Origin: Paraescarpia echinospica
Taxonomy: Eukaryota > Annelida > Polychaeta > Sabellida > Siboglinidae
Length of the DNA: 64,000 nt
Direction of reading: 5' to 3'
Assembly (NCBI GenBank): GCA_020002185.1
Contig: CM034534.1
Coordinates: 63,360,239 to 63,424,238, forward strand
In this document: piece after piece, positions 43,965 to 55,925 of the stretch
Layout of the letters: each line of letters starts with the position of its first letter
Position numbering within the stretch: the stretch's first letter is position 1
Made by a program: the position numbers and the translations under genes
The notes under the pieces: generated by a model
Databases searched by the model: none
Told to the model about the DNA's origin: nothing
The model's input: only the letters and a program-made list of their open reading frames with translations

Positions 43965-44258
43965 ACTACACTGCGACACTAGACGCATCTCACAGACCTG
44001 TGCTCACACTACACTACACTGCGACACTAGACGCATCTCACAGACCTGTGCTCACACCACAGTACACTGCGACACTAGACGCATCTCACAGACCTGTGCT
44101 CACACCACACTACACTGCGACACTAGACGCATCTCACAGACCTGTGCTCACACCACACTACACTGCGACACTAGACGCATCTCACAGACCTGTGCTCACA
44201 CCACACTACACTGCGACACTAGACGCATCTCACAGACCTGTGCTCACACCACACTACC
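43965..44258. repeat. 48-bp minisatellite, about 6 copies
   Basis: The unit CTACACTGCGACACTAGACG, then CATCTCACAGACCTGTGCTC, then ACACCACA repeats six times with almost no divergence. Because 48 is a multiple of 3, the plus frame 43783-44412 (209 codons) reads a 16-residue repeat, HCDTRRISQTCAHTTL. There is no domain or splice context on either side, so coding is not supported. Confidence 0.95.
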
Positions 44259-44665
44259 TGTTATATTTCATTTCACCACATCGTATACATGTCAATATTT
44301 GCACGTTACACATTTCAAAATGATGAGTTGTTACCCGTTCTTGAAAATTATATGTTGTGAAGTCATGCCAGGTAATGTTAGACAAATACCTATATGGGAC
44401 CTACATAGTTAGTGCTGTAGCGTGAGCCAGTCGACGTACGCAGGGAACATTGTTTACAGTTGATGTTACAGTTGAGCGCCACTGCTATTGAAGCCGTTTT
44501 GTTGTCTTGTTATATTTCACATTTTAACTGATGGATGCTATAGAGAGGTAAGTTGCATAATTATATCACGCAGTTGTTTTGTGTAGAGCGAATCTAACAG
44601 GTGAAGTGTTGTTCCTATAAAGGGTGATATCGTGTCCTTGGGACTCCGCAAATTGAATTATGCTA
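44259..44665. other. Unique non-coding sequence
   Basis: Nothing coding is recognised. Confidence 0.4.
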
Positions 44666-45728
44666 AGCACACACCAGCCGACTAACGCCGACTGGCGTAA
44701 AAAGCAGTCGGGGCTAAACGCCAATTAGTTCCGCCGACTAACCCCGACTTCTGCCCGCGCACACCAGCCGGCACATACCTACCGACTCGACCCGACCGTC
44801 GGCGCATGACGTGATCCTTGTGGACAATAAATTCAATATAAATACGCGTGTTTGCCCCTTTTGTGTTTACTCGATAATTTATACCCGAGAATTGCTATCA
44901 AGAAAACGAAACTTGCTACATAGTCGGAACCTCGCCGTCAGCCTTCACGACGATATGGCTTGAGCATTTAACAAATCCTCCAGCAAAGAATCGTATAGCG
45001 TCGAGGTGTGTTTTATATCAGCACAAAGAACCTTATATTTAACCGGTCCAGTTAACAGTACGTTGAAGCCTTAGTTAGTCGCACCCGACAAATTCCTCAA
45101 AAATGTTTTTCACCGCTAGCGCCGCTTTGCGGATTTGTAATGCTTATATAAGCGCCCGGTAGTGGCGCCACCAGCGGTACCGTTTTTCACTAGAAAAAAT
45201 GACGATTCCTTTCGGAAGCGGCCGGGAAACAAAGTCAGACAGAAATTAAGTTTATTATTGGCGCCTGTTTTAAGGACAAGCAATACAAATGATGATGGTC
45301 AATTACAATAGGATAAAAACGATCTACCACTATCTGAAACGTTGGTTACCCGCCAGCCCAGTAAAATATGAAAGTACAAAATGAAAAAGTGTGGACCGAA
45401 TTGGCTTGAAAACTCAAAAAAGACGCCAGGCTTATGTCGAGGCCTATCACATGATCGCGTTATGATTTCTTATTGGCCAAGTTACCGCCGACCGTCATGT
45501 TATGACAAAAAACCTGCGCACACCAGCCGACTCGTCATCGGATATGCGCCGACTTGTCACCGGATACCTTCTTATTTAACGCCGACTGCCCATTAGCGCC
45601 GACCGCCGATTCAAAATTTGAATCGGCGTTAATCGGCGGAATAAGGCCGACCGTCGGGCTAAAATCCGGCGCACACCAACCGACGTCGGCCACCGGATTT
45701 AACACCGACTAGTCGGTTGGTGTGCGCC
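44666..45728. mobile_element. 1.06-kb non-autonomous DNA transposon with TA flanks
   Basis: The left end AGCACACACCAGCCGAC and the right end, read inward as GGCGCACACCAACCGAC, are inverted; TA lies just outside each (44664-44665 and 45729-45730). The motif GCGCACACCARCCG recurs at about 44757, 45518 and 45670, and many short CCGAC/GTCGG words fill both ends. A perfect 12-bp-arm hairpin with one central base (CGCCGATTCAAA…TTTGAATCGGCG) lies at about 45604-45628. No transposase is visible; the only frame (45381-45596) has no domain. The superfamily is uncertain. Confidence 0.75.
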
Positions 45729-45730
45729 TA

Positions 45731-47443
45731 GCTTTTACAGTTCACATCTGGGCGTTGGTATATATGCAAACTTAACTGGAAATATTTCCGCCAACCTGCA
45801 AATACTGCGCGAATGTATCCTTTTTGAACTCGGGTACATACACAGACAGCATCCTGCATGGAAACAATCGTAGTCAGTCAAGTAATAGGCGAGTACATAT
45901 TATAGAAAACGATATGCATGCATAATTGCGTATGCTGTCCGGATCTAATTACCCTTCAAAATATCAGTGTTTTTCAAAATGTTCTCCAGTTCGTGTTTGC
46001 ACCGAGTGGGACATACAGGCTGTGTCAACAGTTGAACACAGCCACATTCAGCGTATCTCTCCTTCGAACTTTCCATCAAACACAGCGAGGGCTTATCGCA
46101 TTGTCCGCGCGACTGACACATTTAATTAGCGAGTCGAAAATAAGGCGGGGTAATCACCTAACGCGGACGACCGTTAATAGTTTGGCCGGGAAACGAAGCG
46201 GAGTGGAAACGACTGGTTGCTATCTATCTTCCTCCCGTTGGTTAGTCGTCGATCGTGATACGATCAACCCGGGAAGCTGGGTCTAGCCCAGCAGTTGCAG
46301 CTTTATCTTTCCCGTTCGTTTCAGCTGACGTTGCATCGTTGCGCGCAGCTTCGTTGGACGGCCAACGTCGACAAATTGAGTTTTGATGGCGAACGTGCAT
46401 ATAATGTGAAATGCTGTGGTTATCTGTTCTCGTAGACGGGCAATCGAATCGTATAATAGTCGGTTGAAGTGAAAGTGTGTTTGTCATTGTTGTTATAGTT
46501 ACGGTGGATAAATATCATTACGGTGGATAGCGTTGATCATTTCGTTAGTTAAACTATTCAATACCAGAAATACCGAGCTTTCGCAGACGCTAGGTTCGTG
46601 CCAATCGTCGGCGGTAACTGACAGATCTAATTGTTTTCGTCGCAGCGCAACGATCTAATTGTTTTTGTTTGTCTCAACACGAGCCAATTAAAGCATCGCC
46701 CGCACATCGTACGATCAGCGTAAAAGACACATTTAAGTCATGTATTCATCGCATGCGCTTACAATAAGTTTTTATCAGAATTCACTACTACATCAGACAT
46801 GAGTAATATAATCCTTACTGATGCTTTGAGATATTGGAATTAGTGGAATATGTTATGTTTATGGTATTTAGATTGTTCTTGAATCCAAAATGAATTAGTT
46901 GATACTATATTAAAACTTTCTATTTCACAGCCATGTACTGTCCATATTTTCCTCTAAATATCTAGTGAAAATAGCAGAATAAATTACATAGTACCACCAA
47001 TAAAGATGTTTCCTTTTCTTAAGTTAGGAATTTGTTTAGTTATGTGCTTTGAAGAGGACACATTTCTTTTTTTAAGATTATTAATAAATGTCATAATAAA
47101 AAATGGACAAAAAACCATTGTATATTATGAACATCGATGTAATTTGAATGTGAATATATTTTTTACAAATTTGATGTTATTCTCCATTTATAAATTCAAA
47201 AAGTAAACACAAATTAAAACTATTTATATATTTAAAATGAATTTCCATGATTTTATAAACGTGATGCTGCATAGTAGTCATTTTATAGAGCAAATTTAAG
47301 CTCCAATGTTGTAACATAAATGAGAGGAGAAATATTTATTAACTCAGTCTTTGAAGCAGCCGAATATTTAAAAGAACGTCGTATATCCGTTACCCAGGAT
47401 CAGTTACCAGTTAATAGTTATCATAATGCATAGTTATTAGAAA
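45731..47443. other. Non-coding region
   Basis: No gene is recognised. A 122-codon plus frame (45918-46286) lacks motifs. The stretch 46740-47330 is AT-rich. Confidence 0.45.
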
Positions 47444-50237
47444 GACCTGTCATGTCGTGTGTGTAAAGACCGTAGGAACCAAACACATCAACGGTATGGA
47501 CGTCTGACTCTGCAAGACCTGTCATGTCGTGTGTGTAAAGACCGTAGGAACCAAACACATCAACGGTATGGACGTCTGGCTCTGCAAGACCTGTCATGTC
47601 GTGTGTGTAAAGACCGTAGGATCCAAACACATCAACGGTAAGGACGTCTAGCTCTGCAAGACCTGTCATGTCGTGTGTGTAAAGACCGTAGGAACCAAAC
47701 ACATCAACTGTAAGGACGTCTGGCTCTGCAAGACCTGTCATGTCGTGTGAGTAAAGACCGTAGGAACCAAACACATCAACGGTAAGGACGTCTGGCTCTG
47801 CAAGACCTGTCATGTCGTGTGAGTAAAGACCGTAGGAACCAAACACATCAACGATAGGGACGTTTGGCTCTGCAAGACCTGTCATGTCGTGTATGTAAAG
47901 ACCGTAGGAACCAAACACATCAACGGTAGGGACGTCTGGCTCTGCAAGACCTGTCATGTCGTGTGTTTAAAGACCGTAGGAACCAAACACATCAACGGTA
48001 AGGACGTCTGGCTCTGTAAGACCTGTCATGTCGTGTGTGTAAAGATCGTGGGTACAAAACACATCAACGGTAAGGACGTCTGGCTCTGCAAGACCTGTCA
48101 TGTCGTGTGAGTAAAGACCGTAGGAACCAAACACATCAACGGTAAGGACGTCTGGCTCTGCAAGACCTGTCATGTCGTGTGAGTAAAGATCGTAGGAACC
48201 AAACACATCAACGGTAGGGACGTCTGGCTCTGCAAGACCTGTCATGTCGTGTGAGTAAAGATCGTGGGTACAAAACACATCAACGGTAGGGACGTCTGGC
48301 TCTGCAAGACCTGTCATGTCGTGTATGTAAAGACCGTAGGAACCAAACACATCAACGGTAGGGACGTCTGGCTCTGCAAGACCTGTCATGTCGTGTGTGT
48401 AAAGACCGCAGGAACCAAACACATCAACGGTATGGACGTCTGACTCTGCAAGACCTGTCATGTCGTGTGTGTAAAGACCGTAGGAACCAAACACATCAAC
48501 GGTATGGACGTCTGACTCTGCAAGACCTGTCATGTCGTGTGTGTAAAGACCGCAGGAACCAAACATATCAACGGTATGGACGTCTGACTCTGCAAGACCT
48601 GTCATGTCGTGTGTGTAAAGACCGTAGGAACCAAACACATCAACGGTAAGGACGTCTGGCTCTGCAAGACCTGTCATGTCGTGTGTGTAAAGACCGTAGG
48701 AACCAAACACATCAACGGTATGGACATCTGACTCTGCAAGACCTGTCATGTCGTGTATGTAAAGATCGTGGGTACAAAACACATCAACGGTAGGGACGTC
48801 TGGCTCTGCAAGACCTGTCATGTCGTGTGTGTAAAGACCGCAGGAACCAAACACATCAACGGTAGAGACGTCTGACTCTGCAAGACCTGTCATGTCGTGT
48901 ATGTAAAGACCGTAGGAACCAAACACATCAACGGTAGGGACGTCTGGCTCTGCAAGACCTGTTATGTCGTGTGTGTAAAGACCGCAGGAACCAAACACAT
49001 CAACGGTAGAGACGTCTGACTCTGCGTGTATGTAAAGACCGTAGGAACCAAACACATCAACGGTAGGGACGTCTGGCTCTGCAAGACCTGTCATGTCGTG
49101 TGTGTAAAGATCGTGGGTACAAAACACATCAACGGTAAGGACGTCTGGCTCTGCAAGACCTGTCATGTCGTGTGAGTAAAGACCGTAGGAACCAAACACA
49201 TCAACGGTAAGGACGTCTGGCTCTGCAAGACCTGTCATGTCGTGTGAGTAAAGACCGTAGGAACCAAACACATCAACGATAGGGACGTTTGGCTCTGCAA
49301 GACCTGTCATGTCGTGTATGTAAAGACCGTAGGAACCAAACACATCAACGGTAGGGACGTCTGGCTCTGCAAGACCTGTCATGTCGTGTGTTTAAAGACC
49401 GTAGGAACCAAACACATCAACGGTAAGGACGTCTGGCTCTGTAAGACCTGTCATGTCGTGTGTGTAAAGATCGTGGGTACAAAACACATCAACGGTAAGG
49501 ACGTCTGGCTCTGCAAGACCTGTCATGTCGTGTGAGTAAAGACCGTAGGAACCAAACACATCAACGGTAAGGACGTCTGGCTCTGCAAGACCTGTCATGT
49601 CGTGTGAGTAAAGATCGTAGGAACCAAACACATCAACGGTAGGGACGTCTGGCTCTGCAAGACCTGTCATGTCGTGTGAGTAAAGATCGTGGGTACAAAA
49701 CACATCAACGGTAGGGACGTCTGGCTCTGCAAGACCTGTCATGTCGTGTATGTAAAGACCGTAGGAACCAAACACATCAACGGTAGGGACGTCTGGCTCT
49801 GCAAGACCTGTCATGTCGTGTGAGTAAAGATCGTGGGTACAAAACACATCAACGATAGGGACGTCTGGCTCTGCAAGACCTGTCATGTCGTGTATGTAAA
49901 GACCGTAGGAACCAAACACATCAACGGTAGGGACGTCTGGCTCTGCAAGACCTGTCATGTCGTGTATGTAAAGACCGTAGGAACCAAACACATCAACGGT
50001 AGGGACGTCTGGCTCTGCAAGACCTGTCATGTCGTGTGAGTAAAGATCGTGGGTACAAAACACATCAACGGTAGGGACGTCTGGCTCTGCAAGACCTGTC
50101 ATGTCGTGTATGTAAAGACCGTAGGAACCAAACACATCAACGGTAGGGACGTCTGGCTCTGCAAGACCTGTCATGTCGTGTTAGTAAAGATCGTGGGTAC
50201 AAAACACATCAACGATAGGAACGTCTGGCTCTGCAAT
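47444..50237. repeat. 72-bp minisatellite, about 39 copies (2.8 kb)
   Basis: The unit begins GACCTGTCATGTCGTGTGTG and continues TAAAGACCGTAGGAACCAAA, CACATCAACGGTAAGGACGT, CTGGCTCTGCAA. Two main unit types alternate, GACCGTAGGAACC and GATCGTGGGTACA. On the minus strand the in-phase 24-residue translation is MTGLAEPDVPTVDVFGSYGL plus YIHD. Frames of 178, 471 and 260 codons are separated by nonsense changes at 47967, 49392 and about 50181. One unit near 49024 has an in-frame 15-bp deletion. A block of about 670 bp (47700-48370) recurs at 49125-49795. Confidence 0.97.
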
Positions 50238-50729
50238 AAATGATAATGAAAGGCAACAGCGAGTATTATTTTACTATATCTATCTGACTGTTGACAGATA
50301 TTTCGAATATTTCGTGGGGTGAAATACAAACTGCGTACAATGTTTCGGGCTATTAAACGACAGTTGATGGAGAGCAAACCGTCAACGTATTTATTCTAGT
50401 AGAAGAACAGCAAGTAAATGCATAGAAGTCGGAACGAGTTGTATATCGGGGTCTGAGCCGGAACTTCAGCACCTGCTGCTGTCGGGCAGTACTTTCGAAG
50501 CGTGGAGATAGTTTCAAATTCACAAAATAGTGAAGGTGGTGTTTAACTCGAAATATTGGTGTGTTTAGCACCCATAATCCCTTCCGACTCCTATGGAATG
50601 TATGAATGAGTGATATATATCGTACCTTTACAATAATTTCAACCTACCTTCCAGACCACCATGAAACCAACATTTTACTTCCAATTGCCTTGAAACTTCA
50701 TGTGTTGGTGCCACATTGTGCCGGCAACT
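50238..50729. other. Unique non-coding sequence
   Basis: Nothing coding is recognised. Confidence 0.4.
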
Positions 50730-51628
50730 AGTGTGCATGTCGACAACTGACCGATATATGCCAGCATTTCATATAGGCTTTTAAAAATGCTGGTTACCGA
50801 AGTTATCTAATCTATTACTACTATTTAGGGTCAACACTACCAACATAGGACTAATCCTTCAATCTTAGGATGTTAACAAATAATGTTCTCCGATTAAGAT
50901 GATATTTTCACATGTTATGCCGAAGATGCCGAAGATGCCGAAGATGCCGAAGTTGCCGAAGTTGCCGAAGATGCCTACGGATCAAATGCCGGGCCGACAG
51001 TTGACCTGTCTAAAATAAATTGTCCTACATCTTAAAGGGTCTCTCATTTTATTTCAGGAATATAATGTGTCTGAAGTTAACTAATCGATTACTGCTATTT
51101 AGAGCCTACACTACTCATTCAAGCAGGTTAACCGAACCATTTCTCCGATTTAGGCTATATGTTCACAGTACATATGCCACAGATACCTATAGATTGAATG
51201 CCGGGTCGGCAAATGACCACTCTCCGGCAGCATGTCATATATAGGCTTTTGAACGTGACATTTCCTAGATATCTGATCTTTTGCTGCCGCTTACATTGCA
51301 AACATAGGATTAATCATTCAAATATAGAGATAGAGTGTTAACACATTTTTTTCTCCGATTTCGATGATATTATCAAAGTATATGCTGAAGATACCCACGG
51401 ATCAGATGTGCGGTCGACAAGTGACCGGTCTGCGCAAGTATTTCATATATATAGGCTTTTAAACGTGCTATTTCCTTAAGATATTCGACCTTTTGCTGCC
51501 ATTTTACATTGCTAATATAGGCAAATCATTCACGTATAGGATGTTAACAAAAGTGTCTCCGGTTTTGATGATTTTTCACAGTATATGCAGAAGATACCCA
51601 CGGATCAGATGTGGGTCGGCAATTGTGG
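50730..51628. repeat. Diverged tandem repeat of about 205-240 bp, roughly 4 copies
   Basis: The block CGGATCARATGYNGGTCGRC recurs near 50978, 51193, 51398 and 51602, preceded each time by TCTCCGATT…GATGAT-like and ATAGGCTTTTRAAMRTGC-like blocks in the same order. Spacing is about 215, 205 and 204 bp. The first unit contains a local expansion of a 9-bp word, GCCGAAGAT (about 50923-50972). Divergence shows this array is older than the neighbouring minisatellites. Confidence 0.85.
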
Positions 51629-51830
51629 TGGGGTGCTTTCCACGCGTGCCATGCGCGTTTGTCTTGGGCGCGTAATGCAAATTAATACCGCCGCCGCCGC
51701 GCGGGAAGGGTGCAGCGGTGACGCATGCGTAATTGGTTTGTCTCGGTATTTCTCGTAAGATTTAAAGATGATGTGATTCAGTAAATAATTTATCAAATGA
51801 ACTATCTCAGTGATGGGTGGTGTGAACGTG
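51629..51830. other. Unique non-coding sequence
   Basis: Nothing coding is recognised; a short (CCG)n run lies near 51689. Confidence 0.4.
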
Positions 51831-52045
51831 GTGGGTAATGGGCATGATGTGTGATGTTAGCGTGATGGGCATGATGGGTGATGTTAGCGTGATGGGCATG
51901 ATGGGTGATGTTAGCGTGATGGGCATGATGGGTGATGTTAGCGTGATGGGCATGATGGGTGATGTTAGCGTGATGGGCATGATGGGTGAGGTGAATGTGA
52001 CGGACATCATGGGTGATGTGAATGTGACATACATCATGGGTGATG
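51831..52045. repeat. 27-bp minisatellite, about 7 copies
   Basis: GATGTTAGCGTGATGGGCAT plus GATGGGT repeats five times almost perfectly, with diverged GTGAATGTGACGGACATCAT-type units at the right end. Its 9-residue translation (MMGDVSVMG) keeps a 71-codon frame open and is not evidence of a gene. Confidence 0.93.
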
Positions 52046-52918
52046 TGTGCTAACTGTGATAGACATCCGTGATGAGTGACCTGAATGTGATGTCTTTATT
52101 CTTGAAAAACAACAACGTTTTTTGAACTACGGTGTGATTGTCTTCTCTCAGGCTGCCACCTCTTTATAACTTATGTTGATGAGTTCGCCACGACACAAAA
52201 CACCACATAATATACCTATTGATGCATATGTGTTCGCAACGACAACAAGACAAGCCTATTGCTGTCGACGTGTTCACCATTGCACTGTTGCTATCTACAC
52301 GTTGTCCTCACACGTTGTCCTCACACGTTGTCCTCGCACGTTGTCCTCGCACGTTGTCCTCACAGTCTGCCCGAACTGAAACGTCGACGACAATGATCTA
52401 CCTATCGCAGTCGGCCTGGTCTGTTAGCCACGGCACGACAGGCATGCAGACAATATGCGTACTTCACCGCGAGTCGACCGCCGCCTTTGTTCGGTGTCAC
52501 GCACGCATTAACGAAACAAAAGGAGTTCGCATTGGCGACACGATAATAAAATTACTCTATATAATATTACGACACAATGGCGTGTGTAAAGACTGCTTAT
52601 CGCGTTAATCTTTTCCCGTGTCGGTCGAAACGGCTTTCACCCAGCTAATTTACTGACCCGATTGCGACGATGAGTGATTCGTTTATTATGCGCTTCAGTG
52701 CGTCTCTCCAGTAACTAACCGCAGTTTAAATGCGCTCGCTTCTGTCCTCGCTAGGATAGCGGATAATTGTCTCTATATAATACACGCATGCTACTATCAT
52801 AAAAACGATTCGAACGCCCACGCATACGCCTATGACTAATGTATTGTTTTGTCCCGTTAAAATCAATGCTAAAACATGCAGGCAATTCAACATTGTGCGC
52901 AAAGTTGTTAGCCGGTTT
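52046..52918. other. Non-coding region with a 13-bp repeat
   Basis: CACACGTTGTCCT-type 13-bp units repeat about five times at 52297-52366. A 129-codon frame (52219-52608) crosses it without any motif. Confidence 0.6.
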
Positions 52919-53258
52919 ATTAAGCGCCATGGCGCAGTGCTAAAGCACCAGACTATCAATCATGACCGTCCGGGTTCGAATCCTGTTTTGCCGTGTCGAA
53001 CCTTGGACAAGTTCGTTCATTCTACGTTGCTTCAGTCCACTCAGCAGTATGAATGAGTACCTGGCTATATGTAGTGGTGGAAATTCGTGTACTAATAGTC
53101 TTCGCGCATTAATTCCAGCGCGGCTGAATTCTTCCCATAGAAGTCGCGATGGTGATTGATTGAACAGATCTGCCAGAGATAAAGTGTAAAGTGCTTTAGG
53201 CAGTCATAAGAACTAGATACTGCGCAATATAAGAACTTACCTTTTACTTTTATGTTTT
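52919..53258 (+). mobile_element. Full-length tRNA-headed SINE
   Basis: The head TAAGCGCCATGGCGCAGTGC with B box GGTTCGAATCC (52973-52983) is followed by the common body and tail (TACTGCGCAATATAAGAACT then TACCTTTTACTTTT). The intact A/B box arrangement would support pol III transcription. It faces the SINE at 53435 in inverted orientation. Confidence 0.92.
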
Positions 53259-53434
53259 ATTAAGAAACTGTTCACTGTGATGACAGTCTTCTGAATGACC
53301 TGCAACATCTTTACTGTCGCATCCTCTGGTTTTGTTTTCGAATAAATGAACACGGAAGATACAGCTCGTCGCCGCCATCGCCCAGACAAACCGGGTTTTG
53401 TCTTCGCACATTGTGAAATCTTCCACCGATGTAA

Positions 53435-53760
53435 AAAAGTAAAAGTAAGTTTTTATATAGCGCTATATCCAGTCCCCAGGATTGCTCAAAGCGCTTTACA
53501 TTTTACTCCCTGGCAGACCTGTTCAATCGATCACAATTTCGTCGAATTCTCTGGGAAGCATCCAGCGACGGGTGAAGACTATTCGTACACAAATATCCAC
53601 TGCGGTCTATAGCCAGGTACTCATTCATACAGCTGGGTGAACTGGAGCAACGTAGAGTGAACGAACTTGCCCAAGGTTCGACACCGCAGCACGTGATTCG
53701 AACCCGGGTTCTCTCGGTCAAGAGTCCGAAGCTCTATACATTACACCACTGCGCTCCACA
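53435..53760 (-). mobile_element. Full-length tRNA-headed SINE
   Basis: It reads leftward: the head is at the right end (…GAGCGCAGTGGTGTAATGTA in sense) with a TTCGAA-containing B box at about 53695-53705. The tail is at the left (GCGCTATATAAAAACTTACT). A deletion of about 20 bp in the body removes the GCATTAATTGCAG block seen in the other copies. Confidence 0.92.
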
Positions 53761-53784
53761 TTCGTATGCTGCGAACCTGAAGCC

Positions 53785-53827
53785 AGAAAGGTAAGCATGT
53801 GCGTATTACGCACATGCTTACCTTTCT
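53785..53827. other. 43-bp perfect palindrome
   Basis: Arm AGAAAGGTAAGCATGTGCGTA (53785-53805) is exactly complementary to 53807-53827, with a single central base. A partial copy (CATGCTTACCTTTC) follows at about 53834. It lies 25 bp beyond the SINE. Confidence 0.9.
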
Positions 53828-53913
53828 TGCTTCATGCTTACCTTTCCTGCTCCGTATAGACTGAAAGGGTGTTTTTTGCCCGGTCATTAAGATAATCGTA
53901 AAGCTACATTATT

Positions 53914-54063
53914 ATGTATTGCGATATACAGTTTTTAGGACTGCTCAAAGCGTTTTATACTTCACTCCCTGACGGACCTGCTCAATCAACCACCATCTCG
54001 AACTCTTTGGGTAGCATTCAGCTACACTGCAATTACTGGGCGAAGAATATTCGTACAAAAAAC
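53914..54063 (-). mobile_element. Truncated SINE fragment
   Basis: The 3' half only: GCGATATACAGTTTTTAGGA, CTCAAAGCGTTTTATACTTC and CTCCCTG match the family tail in reverse. The copy ends near ATTCGTACAAA without reaching the tRNA-like head. It is more diverged than the neighbouring copies. Confidence 0.85.
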
Positions 54064-54160
54064 ACTTGATTGTTCAACAGACTGAACTTGTTATGTATAC
54101 TAAATAACAATCTCTATCTTGCATAACGTACACAACGGCCCAGAACATAGATGCCAGCAA

Positions 54161-54340
54161 GGTGAGTGGGTGCGTGGGTGGGTGAGTGGGTGAGTGGGTG
54201 AGTGGGTGAGTTGGTGAGTGGGTGAGTGGGTGAGTGGGTGAGTGGGTGAGTGGGTGAGTGGGTGAGTGGGTGAGTGGGTGAGTGGGTGAGTGGGTGAGTG
54301 GGTGAGTGGGTGAGTGGGTGAGTGGGTGGGTGTGAGTGAG
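54161..54340. repeat. 8-bp (GGGTGAGT)n minisatellite
   Basis: About 22 copies of GGGTGAGT with one GTTGGTGAG interruption. Minus-strand frames (Thr-His-Ser-Pro) of up to 138 codons are artefacts. Confidence 0.96.
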
Positions 54341-55544
54341 TGTGCAAGGAGAGGCCAGGGGGACATTTATCAGCCTCCAACGTTTCACACAGTGCACTAT
54401 ATATTAATGTATACGGACGTATGAACACGCAAATCCTAATTCGATCTCGGCTATGAGAACAAATATGACAGCGGGCAGCCATACCACATGGTCCGTATAC
54501 ATGAAAGCACCGTGTGAAATCATGTTGCATACACAGTTATTTTCCACCGCCAAGTAGCCGTTGAAGAATGGTAAAATGGCTTGAGAAACTAGACACAGGT
54601 CGTGTTAGCCGGTGGCCGCTCTAGTGGGATTGTTTTAATGATGAAACAGTTAATGCAATATAAATCTGTTCGCTGTAGGCGAGTGGCCGTTGGCGAGAGG
54701 GAGCACTAAAGGGGACACTTCTGTGTAGAATGTGTAATGACTTTACGATGACATTGTCTGGACTATGTACTATTAACAATTACAAGTCCTTGATGTTTTT
54801 ACACGTGACGCGACACACGATGAAGGTCAACTCAAGAACATGTTGACGCGCTTGTCGACAACACGGCGGCGCCGATATATCTACGCATCGTCGACCATTT
54901 TCTAGCAACTGAGTATGTTTACGCGCAATCACCCATTAACCGACCTAAGTGGCTGCGTTGTGAACCTATTGTTGAGCCGACCCCCCTCAGTGCAAATTAC
55001 AGGTTCGCGCTCACTGGCGGCGTCTGACTGACTTTCGGCCAATCCCAGGTGCGCCGAATTAAAGCGAGTGGCGATTGTTATTTAATATCGTGTCCAGTGG
55101 CTGGTTCTGTGGTTACAGAAATAATTACACAAGCAGGCTCCATCCATCGTGTCCCATGCCGTCTGGAGTAGAGGCGGGGGCACTTACCCTGTGTTTAAGT
55201 TGGAGTGCGGCGACGCGAAACGTATCTACCCCCAAATTAGTGCAGCTTCATATAAAGGTTTTCGCTATTAAATAGGTGGAATTGTTGAGTTTTTTCTTAA
55301 TTTTAGTTGTGTGTAAAATATCACCAGAGTCCGCTGATCGTAATCGCGGTGAACATGTATGTTTACAATTGCGCTCATTTATTGTATGTCGGGCGTTTCG
55401 TGCACTTCTGGACAAACATATGAACGCAGTGGACGCCATATGTGTTAAAATGTTTGACAACAAGTGCATAAAGGAAGAAAAGATTTGCGTATTATGAGTA
55501 CAGACTAGAAGATAATAAAACGAAGACAGCCACTGTATATGACG
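54341..55544. other. Non-coding region
   Basis: No gene is recognised. The stretch 54800-55250 is moderately GC-rich. Confidence 0.45.
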
Positions 55545-55735
55545 ATCCTACAACATGGATGCCAGGAAAGAAGCTGAAGATGAGTCGCCCTGAGACTATC
55601 TGGCGAACAACAGCTGAGAAAAAAACAACAGGGTCGTAACAAGAAAAGAAACCAAACGGATCGCCAGAGACAGGATACTCTGGAGAAGAACCACGGCACT
55701 TTATAGCTCACCGGAGTATCCATCTGTTGACAACT
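55545..55735 (+). pseudogene. Possible LINE C-terminal relic
   Basis: The plus strand reads WMPGKKLKMSRPETIWRTTA and then a damaged stretch. The pattern GxxxxxRPxxTWRRTxE followed by a basic segment and DRxxWR is common near the C-terminus of non-LTR retrotransposon ORF2. Matching is weak and a stop interrupts it, so this is tentative. Confidence 0.35.
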
Positions 55736-55828
55736 TGATTACTCCTTATAGATTATGAGATTGGTCAACCCTTTTGTCTTGATGCGCCTCTGAGTTTGGT
55801 TTGCAAGGAATTGGGCGCAATATAAGTT

Positions 55829-55925
55829 ACTCTATTATTAATATTATTATTGTTGTTGTTATTATTGTTATTGTGGTTATTGTTATTAATACCTTTATTA
55901 CTATTATTATTATTATTAATATTAT
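55829..55925. repeat. (ATT)n / (GTT)n imperfect microsatellite
   Basis: Imperfect ATT and GTT triplets, giving an Ile/Val-rich frame that is an artefact. Confidence 0.9.

Noticed and set aside
43783..44412. 209-codon frame with a 16-residue repeat as a possible repeat protein
   Set aside because: The open frame depends on a 48-bp minisatellite (divisible by three); flanking translation has no domain and no transcript evidence is available.
47421..50174. Minus-strand 24-residue repeat protein
   Set aside because: Not called as a gene because nonsense changes interrupt it and unit duplication alone preserves frame; kept as a finding for testing.
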